From NCBI GenBank assembly GCA_963682055.1, contig OY821741.1:7013501-7077500 (forward strand): a stretch of DNA of 64,000 nt. The letters run 5' to 3'. Under the pieces are notes generated by a model. The model searched no databases. It saw nothing but the letters and a program-made list of their open reading frames with translations, and was not told the DNA's origin. Positions 57,100 to 64,000 of the stretch are shown piece by piece. Made by a program: the position numbers and the translations under genes. Origin of the DNA: Primula veris. Lineage: Eukaryota; Streptophyta; Magnoliopsida; Ericales; Primulaceae. Numbering within the stretch: the stretch's first letter is position 1; the number at the start of each line of letters is the position of its first letter.

Positions 57100-58987
57100 T
57101 GTAACATCCCGAATTTTTATAAGTAATTTTATTTATGATTTAATTTATCCAAAAACGTTTTATTCAAATTTTACTAAAAACCGGTCACTCGACTAATTTT
57201 TAGCCAAAAACCGAAACTCTTCCGAAAAACTTTATTTTAAAAACCTGTTACTAATTTTACTAATAAAAAGGACCCAATAGATTTGTTTCTAAAGATTTGT
57301 TATTTTTGAGTAGTAAAACAATAATTTGGATTAAAAGTTAGCTTTTAGAACTTTGGGGACCAAATAGTTCGCTTCCACAAACTTTGTAAAAACAGTTTTT
57401 TCTAAACCTAAAATCAGCCCACTTTTCAATGCTTTAAAACCTAAAAATCAGCCAAGAGAGAAAAGAGAGAAAAAGAGAGAAAAAGAGAGAAAAGAGAAGA
57501 AGAAGAAGAAGAGGAAGCCACCATTAGCGGGTTCATACCGGAAGCATCTCCACTACGCTCTAAGGTAACGGGGGTTATCCATAGCGACTAGACGAGGGTG
57601 TATGTTAGGATTAGGTTTTACGTTCATTATAAATTGGGGGTTTTTGCCTTTTATATTATTTATGTTCTTAAATTGATAATTGGGGTTTAGTTGTTGTATT
57701 TTTAATTCCATTAATTGAATTGTAGAATTTGAGACTTGAGACTAATTAATTTCGAATTAATGAGATTATGGATGGGTTTGCATGTTTTAAGCGTTGATTA
57801 TGAGTTATTATGGTTTTTGATAGAATTGGGTAAATTATTGTTGAATATAGATGGATTGTAGTTTATGCATACAAGGTGTTTGTTAAAATTTCTGAATGGG
57901 TTTTTATGTCGTTGAAGTGATTGGCTAGTTTTGAATCTAGCATCTATGATTATGGTTTATGTTGTATTACGTTAAGTGACGTATGAGTTATGTTAGTTGA
58001 ATAGTATAATATTATTGGCCGAGGCCTTAATATTTATACGTATGAGATGGTGTTATTTGAATGATTTTATATTATTGGCCGAGGCCTTGTGATTTAGCTG
58101 TAGTGGCAATGGTCTCTGTCTCTCCCTAATTCCGGGGACAGAAGACGGCCGAGGGGATAGGGAATGACTCGTCTTACGGACCGGGGCGAGTGGCGTTATA
58201 GGTCCCAGTGTGCACTATATTTACTTTTATGTTAGCAATGGTCTATGTCTCTCCCTAATTCCGGGGGCATAAGACGGCCGAAGGGATAGGGAATGACTCG
58301 TCTTACGGACTGGGACGAGTGGCGTGAGAGGTCCAAGTGCGCACTATAAATCTACTTTTATGTTGCAATGGTCTATGTCTCTCCCTAATTCCGGGGACAT
58401 AAGACGGCCGAAGGGATAGGGAATGACCTACCTTACGGACTGGGGTAGGTGGCGTGAGAGGTCCATGTATGCTATAGTTGTGTGTTGATGTTATTTAATT
58501 TATTTAATTTATCGTAGTTGTAGAATGTCATTACATTTCTCTTTATACATCGATTATCGTAGTTGTAGAATTTGTGAGCTCTTGCATTTATGGGATGGAG
58601 TGACGGTATTTGTGGTGCCGTCCCGTCTAGTTATGTGCGTGGGACTCACCGTTACAATTTTGTATTTCAGGTACAACTTAGGTTGAGGCGTATGGTTAAG
58701 AGCTTTGGCAAGGCATCACATGGGTTCGGGCTTTTGCTTTCTTTTTACTTAGATTGTTTTTGAGGTTGTAGCCTACGGGCAAATTTATTCGTTCGTTATT
58801 TTTAGCTTTTATAAATCCTGACTTGTAGCCGCGTTTGACAAACTTTTTATTTATCCGTTAATTGTTCCTTTAGCTCGTAAGTGTTTTCTTTTAAATTTTT
58901 TAATTTCGTACCAACAGGTTCTACTTTCTTTTGTTTTAAAAAAAGGTCATGCCTCGATATTCGTTTTACGGATTTTGGGTCGTGACA
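57100..58987 (+). repeat. 3' LTR (1888 bp)
   Basis: Same length and termini as the 5' LTR and followed by the target duplication ATCGG. Confidence 0.95.
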
Positions 58988-58992
58988 ATCGG

Positions 58993-59848
58993 TGTCATCC
59001 CCCTGCATTTGTTTGAGTAAAAAAAAAAAAAGTAAAATGTACTTCTAAACTTTTTAAAAACAATTTATTTTTTGAAAAAAAATGTAAAAAGTTTTTTTAA
59101 TTCATTAATAGTTGTTAAACAAGTTTTCATTTATAAACAAATATTTTTCATTTCAAATTAAAAGTTGTTTATATCGTTTTTCATGAAATATAAATGTATA
59201 AGTTTTCTATTAACCATCTCCCGATGCACTTAAACAAACATGACCACTATTCGCTAATTGTAAATTTTCACTTTAACGCCATGTGTTTTGGGTAAAGTTT
59301 GATTTAGGGAAGCTAGTGAATCAAATGAGTGTTGGTGAAATGAATATAACTATTTTTTGCGTATCAAATGATCTTATTTTTTTGCCCTTTTGCTTTTTAG
59401 ACTATCAAAGATTTTTGTACGCACACATAAGAGGGTTAGGACAAGCTAATTGGACTAACGACGATGATTAAATGGGTGATTCTATTATGTAGTTACTTGC
59501 TTTTCACCACCCAAAAATTAATGGTCGATGGTTTTTTTTTTTAATACGTTCTAGCGAATTACAATGAATTTGAGAGATTCAATACGAATGTAACTCACAT
59601 TACCACGTATTTTGTTGAGTGTTATGTAACATTACATATATATCAAAGTTATAACGATATCATGACTCATTGGTAAAACAACTAACTCAGTAAAAATGCT
59701 AAAATAGTACCAAACCTATCAACTTTAATGATTCAGTACACAACCTACTATAATTTCTAATTTGATATCCAACTTATACATTTTTACTCCGATTAAAGTA
59801 CTCAGCTCACCTCCGGTCATGTCACCTTTATTAACTCAGGCATCCTAA
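58993..59848. other. intergenic between LTR element and Harbinger element
   Basis: AT-rich; no gene. A frame at 59283-59471 has no recognisable features. Confidence 0.4.
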
Positions 59849-60158
59849 GAGCATGTTTAACTGTGCGTTGGTTCATGGTGTTAGTTTAACTTAAATTTTA
59901 TATGTTGGTTTGTATGGAGCGACAGGTCAAGTTTATTGGTGTGTTGGTTTAAGGTGTTGATTTAATTTTTGAATGTTATTGAAATTACTAAAGAGGTCCT
60001 AACAGTTTTGAATGTAACTATAAATAGATCTTAATAGTTATAATTATAATCAAAACTAAATAATTGACAACTAAAAATTATAAATTTAAATAAATAAAAT
60101 TAAATATTCATTTCATTAAAATTACATCAAATAAAAAATAAAAATTACATCAATGTTA

Positions 60159-60393
60159 CTCCCTCTGTTCCTAATTAATTGTGCTTTACGAAATTACATG
60201 CAATTTTGACCGACTTATAACATGTATCAAAATCGTCGAAATAAAAATTTTCAAAACTAAATCATATAATTTAATTTTTAAACTATATGATTAACTTTAA
60301 AAAAATTTCATTCCGACAATTTTGATACAAGTTATTGGCCGGTCAAAATTGCATGTAGTTTCGTATTGGACAATTAAATGGGAACGGAGGGAG
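60159..60393. mobile_element. Stowaway (Tc1/mariner) MITE nested in the Harbinger element
   Basis: Ends CTCCCTCTGTTCC and GGAACGGAGGGAG are near-perfect inverted repeats, flanked by TA at 60157-60158 and 60394-60395. 235 bp with a palindromic interior (GCAATTTTGACCG and CGGTCAAAATTGC). It lies downstream of the transposase stop and does not interrupt the frame. Confidence 0.88.
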
Positions 60394-60430
60394 TACATAT
60401 TAAAAAGCATGATTTTGAACATCGTCGGAC

Positions 60431-61726
60431 TCAAACTCTCGAACCATGTAATTGCCAAATGTGCTCGATTAGATCTTTTTGAAGGTTTTCGTGTTTTTTT
60501 TTTTTGTTAAGCGATACACGTCTTTCTCTAAATGTTGTTGGAAGAAGATTTTCAATGACCGGAAGAGGCGGAGCAAGATCGTCAGAACATGCCATTGGAA
60601 AATCTCTTGACTCTAATTGTTCCGGAGGCTCGCGTTCAACAATCATATTATGCAATATTATGCACGCTAACATGATGTACTTTAAATCTTTTTGATCCCA
60701 CAAGCGTGCCGAACCTCTTAAAATGTACCAACGAGATTGCAACATACCAAATGCACGCTCGACGTCCTTTTGAACCCCTTCTTGGTATTGAGAAAATGTA
60801 CAATCTTTTTGTGACAAAGGAGACGGAACGCTTTTCACGAAACAAGTCCATGGAAGATAAATGTCATCAGCAAGTTAGTATCATATATTGTATTGGGTTC
60901 CATTTATCTTATAAGTAAAAGGTGGGGCATCGCCTTCCATAAGTCTATCAAATAAATTAGACTCATCCAATACATTGATGTCATTATTACAACCGGATGC
61001 TCCGAAATAAGCATGCCATATACATAAATCCTTAGAAACAACCGTTTGAAGGACTATAGATGGGTCTTTTTTGTGACCACTTTGATATTGGCTAGCCCAA
61101 GCGGTGGGACAATTTTTCCATCTCCAATGCATGCAGTCAATGCTTTCGAGCATACCGGGAAAACCCCTACGAGTGTTGATAATGTTCAATCGACGAATAT
61201 CGTCCTCATTTGGCTCTCTAAGATAATGCTCACCAAATGTTCTCATGATAGCACGAGAAAACTCTTTCATACAATTAAGGGTAGAATTTACAGATATACG
61301 AAAATTCTCATTGACTAAGTCTGCAGAGAGATCATAGACTAACATACGGAGAACAATATTAATTTTTTGATAAGTGGTGGCACTCATACGGCCCGCATAA
61401 TCATATTTTTGTTGGAAATAATGATTTTTCTCGACAACCTCATCGGCCATTCTGACGAATAATTCCCTGTCCATACGAAACCTCCGTCGAAATACTTCGT
61501 CCGAATACATGTGTTCTCCAAAATAATAGTCTCTCCGTAGTTTAGCGTACCCTTCCAAAATTAATCGAGGACGTTGTTGTAAAGTTCCTTTATATTCGAA
61601 AGCAACAAGAATAGGTAAAAACATAGGGTCATCGACGAGAATTTTTTTATTCATCATTGAGAAATTGGCATCATCGGAATCGTATGAGAAATCAGATAAA
61701 AAGGAGGAGAATCGGATTGGATCCAT
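60431..61726 (-). pseudogene. PIF/Harbinger transposase (DDE_Tnp_4 type) with two in-frame stops
   Basis: One continuous frame of 432 codons broken by TGA at 60881-60883 and TAA at 60875-60877, with no frameshift. The N-terminal part has the plant Harbinger pattern (DDPMFLPILVAFE, RRDYYFGEHMYSDEVFRRRF, RMDRELFVRM). Catalytic Asp in MLESIDCMHWRWKNCP, second Asp in GASGCNNDINVLDES, Glu in QKDVERAFGMLQSRW: the DDE triad is kept. The C terminus has the usual LHNMIVERE. Around the stops the expected NGTQYN-G-YYLAD sequence is recognisable, so they look like point changes. ATG at 61724-61726 fits the family start. A pseudogene, but recently lost. Confidence 0.9.
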
Positions 61727-62266
61727 TTGTATTTCGGATAGAAAGTGTTTGAATTATATGATATATAGAATAATATATTTAAGATAAAGAGAGTGTTTTT
61801 GAAATGATGTGGTTAAAATGATAGTAGAGTTCGGGTTTATATAGAAATTAAATTGTATTATTTTGTAATTTAAAAATTTTTAAGGACCAAAAACTAGCCG
61901 TTATAAGGACTATTTCATAAGTTAAAAAAATTCGGGGACAAAAAAAGTCAAACTAGCTGTTTATTACCGTTACAAGGACTGTTTTGTAATTATTTCGAAA
62001 CTACAACGACCATTTTGTAATTATTAACGGTCATATTTTTTTTTAATACATTTAAAACCACATGATTGGTTTGTAAATAATACATGGACCAGCCCTATAA
62101 TTAAACACACAGAGCCAACACAGAACAGATGGAGATGCGAACTCCAAATTCAGAAGAGAGAGACAGAGGGGGAGGATAGGAGATCGCTGTCAACACTCCG
62201 ATAAACATGATACAACGCGTATTTGCTGCTCCACCCACCGCAACTCAGCCCCCGCTAAACATGCTC

Positions 62267-62735
62267 TAAGTAATGTAATGGTTTAACTCTAAATTTTTTG
62301 ATACGATAGCTGAAAGTTTCACATAAACTATTTAATAGTAAAAGAGACTTAGTATAAGTTAAAAAACCGAGAATCGAAGCTGATTTGAATGTCTTAATTG
62401 GAATGAAAGCGTATCGTTTGTATAACAAATTAGAAACTGTGTTAGGTTGAACAAGTAAAGATGTGAAAATAAAAATAAGTTACAATAGCAACTTAGAAAC
62501 CTTAGATAGCAAGTTGGTTACATTTACCAACTTAAAACTAAATTCCTTATTTTTATGTGAAATTTCCATTAGAGAGAGAGAGAGAAAAAGAAAAATCCCA
62601 AAATTTCTGCAAATAAAAATCAATGGGAGTTCATTACTTAAACAACTCAATCCTCTCAATTTTCATATTTATTTTATTATTATTCAGTTTTTCTCCAATT
62701 TCATTTTCTCTCCCTTTCATTGTGCTCCACGGTAT
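62267..62735. other. intergenic, no gene recognised
   Basis: AT-rich with a GA microsatellite near 62572-62584. No gene supported. Confidence 0.4.
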
Positions 62736-62946
62736 ATATATCTCTCTCTCTATATCTATATCTATATCTATATCTATATATATGTGTATATGTTTATATA
62801 TAATGTGTATGTATACTTTCTTAAATTGTAATTATATGTGCTTTTAATCATCTGCTTATCTAATAATTGCTCATTTTGATTAAATTGGAATTTGAAGTGC
62901 TTTTGATAATTTTCTAGCTAGTAATTGCTCATTTAATAATTTTGAT

Positions 62947-62977
<31 letters not shown>

Positions 62978-63054
62978 TGTATGTAAATGTGCTTTTGATC
63001 ATCTGTTTATCTAGTAATTGCTCATTTATTTCATGTATTGCTCATTTTGATTAT

Positions 63055-63092
<38 letters not shown>

Positions 63093-64000
63093 TCCAATAT
63101 GTATCATGTATATAAATAATACAGTACTAAAAAAGCTTTTTGATAATCTGTTTAGCTATTAATTGCTATTTAGTTTATGTATTGCTCATTTCGATTGTGT
63201 TTATATTTATAATATATATATGTATACATTCTTAAATTCGAATTTTAAGTGCTTTTGATCATCTGTTTATCTAGTAATTGGCTAACTGTTCATTTATTTT
63301 ATGTGTTGCTCATTTTGATTCTGTGTATATATATATATAATATGTAGGTAAATGTGAAATTGATCATCTCCTTATCTAGTAATTGCTTATTTTGATCAAG
63401 TGTATATATATATAAAATACTAGCGACCGAGCCCACGCGATGCGTGGTGCGATACGTAGGTTATTGATAACCCGTTTGGAAAACTTCAATCAATTACTCT
63501 AATAAAATAATTTGCCAATTAAATAATGAGGAATTTGTACCTGAAGGAGAGAGAGAAAAGAGAGACCTAAAAGTCGTAAGAATATTCAGATGTTAAAATT
63601 TCTCCATTTACAATGAAAAGAGAGAGAGAGAGAGAGAGTGAGATACGGAGAGAGGGAAAGAAATAGTAATATACAGGGGGAACGGTTATTGGGAATGGGA
63701 GGAGAGCAGTTATTTTTACAATAAAGTTGCGAAGGGCATTTTCGGAACAAAACGTTCGAAGGCCTCGTAAGGGGGTCTTCACATAAATAATAGTAAGATG
63801 TATGTAAATGTGATTTTGATCATCTGTTTAGCTAGTAGTTGCTAATTTATTTTATACGTTGCTCATTTTGATCGTGTGTGTTTATATATAATGTGTATGT
63901 ATACATGCTTAAATTGGAAATATAAGTGATTTTGATTATCTGTTTATCTAGTAATTGCTAATTTTTATTCTTGTATATGTTTATATGCTTAAATCGGAAA
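62736..64000. repeat. degenerate minisatellite with (TA)n blocks, continues past window edge
   Basis: The unit AAATGTGCTTTTGATCATCT followed by GTTTATCTAGTAATTGCTCA, TTTATGTATTGCTCATTTTG and a TATATA/TGTG block recurs at about 62840, 62895, 62985, 63130, 63250, 63350, 63805 and 63925. Units are 50-170 bp because of (TA)n length changes and deletions. Small frames rich in Tyr, Ile and Ser here are not genes. Confidence 0.85.
63420..63798 (-). mobile_element. non-autonomous Helitron (379 bp) in the minisatellite
   Basis: On the minus strand it starts TCTTACTATTATTTATG, ends with the hairpin CCACGCATCGCGTGG, a short spacer and CTAG, and lies between a host A and T. Removing it restores TATATAAAATGTATGTAAAT, which matches the other units of the array (TATATAATATGTATGTAAAT near 62975). 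No target duplication, no coding capacity; an internal (GA)n microsatellite lies at about 63618-63640. Confidence 0.78.

Larger units (their letters stand above)
49808..58987 (+). mobile_element. complete non-autonomous LTR retrotransposon (LARD-like), chimeric core, no gag-pol
   Basis: Complete insertion of 9180 bp flanked by ATCGG at 49803-49807 and 58988-58992. LTRs of 1888 bp (49808-51695 and 57100-58987) differ at only three positions seen by eye and by no indel. Primer site TGGTATCAGAGC at 51699-51710; polypurine tract just before 57100. The leader (to about 52735) and the last ~340 bp before the 3' LTR match the Tekay element at 1-8556, but gag-pol is missing. In its place lies ~4 kb of unrelated AT-rich DNA with no significant open frame, including a second polypurine tract and LTR start at 54741-54790. 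It must have moved with proteins supplied in trans, most simply from relatives of the Tekay element. Confidence 0.93.
59849..62266 (-). mobile_element. PIF/Harbinger transposon, complete ends, TAA target duplication
   Basis: Inverted ends GAGCATGTTTA and TAAACATGCTC, with longer imperfect similarity inside. TAA flanks both ends (59846-59848 and 62267-62269), the Harbinger target site. It contains one transposase gene on the minus strand and a nested Stowaway MITE. The Myb/SANT-like second protein usual for autonomous Harbinger elements was not found, so it is probably non-autonomous even apart from the stops in the transposase. Confidence 0.88.

Noticed and set aside
62463..63162. Frames rich in Tyr-Ile repeats
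   Set aside because: Translations of (TA)n microsatellite blocks.

Overview
The window comes from a nuclear plant genome, most likely a eudicot. It is AT-rich, the genes are split by GT-AG introns, the host gene is the cytosolic 40S ribosomal protein S16 (uS9), and most of the rest is plant-type mobile DNA (Tekay chromovirus, hAT, Tourist/Harbinger, Stowaway, CACTA and Helitron elements). I cannot name the species.

Layout. 1-8556 is most of a Tekay-type Ty3/gypsy retrotransposon on the minus strand: a partial 3' LTR cut by the window edge, one intact 1610-aa Gag-Pol frame, a primer binding site for initiator tRNA-Met and a complete 5' LTR. 8557-34500 is intergenic DNA with relics: two exon-like fragments of unknown genes (about 9273-9504 and 19099-19661), a Ty1/copia fragment, LINE relics, several miniature transposons with target duplications I could read directly, and tandem arrays. 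34.5-48.3 kb holds two RPS16 genes, head to head, as arms of an inverted duplication of about 5.5 kb each. Between them lie an orphan extra first exon, a fold-back element and a Helitron-like insert. 49808-58987 is a complete LTR element with a 5-bp target duplication (ATCGG), two 1888-bp LTRs and no gag-pol. Its ends and leader match the Tekay element at the left edge, but its core is foreign DNA carrying another element's polypurine tract and LTR start. 59849-62266 is a complete PIF/Harbinger transposon (TAA target duplication) whose transposase is broken by two stop codons. 62.8-64 kb is a degenerate repeat array interrupted by a non-autonomous Helitron.

How the parts relate. The only clearly functional host genes are the two RPS16 copies, each with three exons, 148 codons, consensus splice sites, TGGGCC and telo-box promoter motifs and a TATA-like box. 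The Tekay copy has a complete frame, but the first catalytic Asp of its integrase appears to be Asn. The gag-pol-less element shares its primer binding site, LTR termini, leader and polypurine tract, as expected of an element mobilised in trans by relatives of the first. The Harbinger copy retains its three catalytic acidic residues but cannot make a full-length protein. Coordinates of termini and splice sites were read by eye; no similarity search was run.
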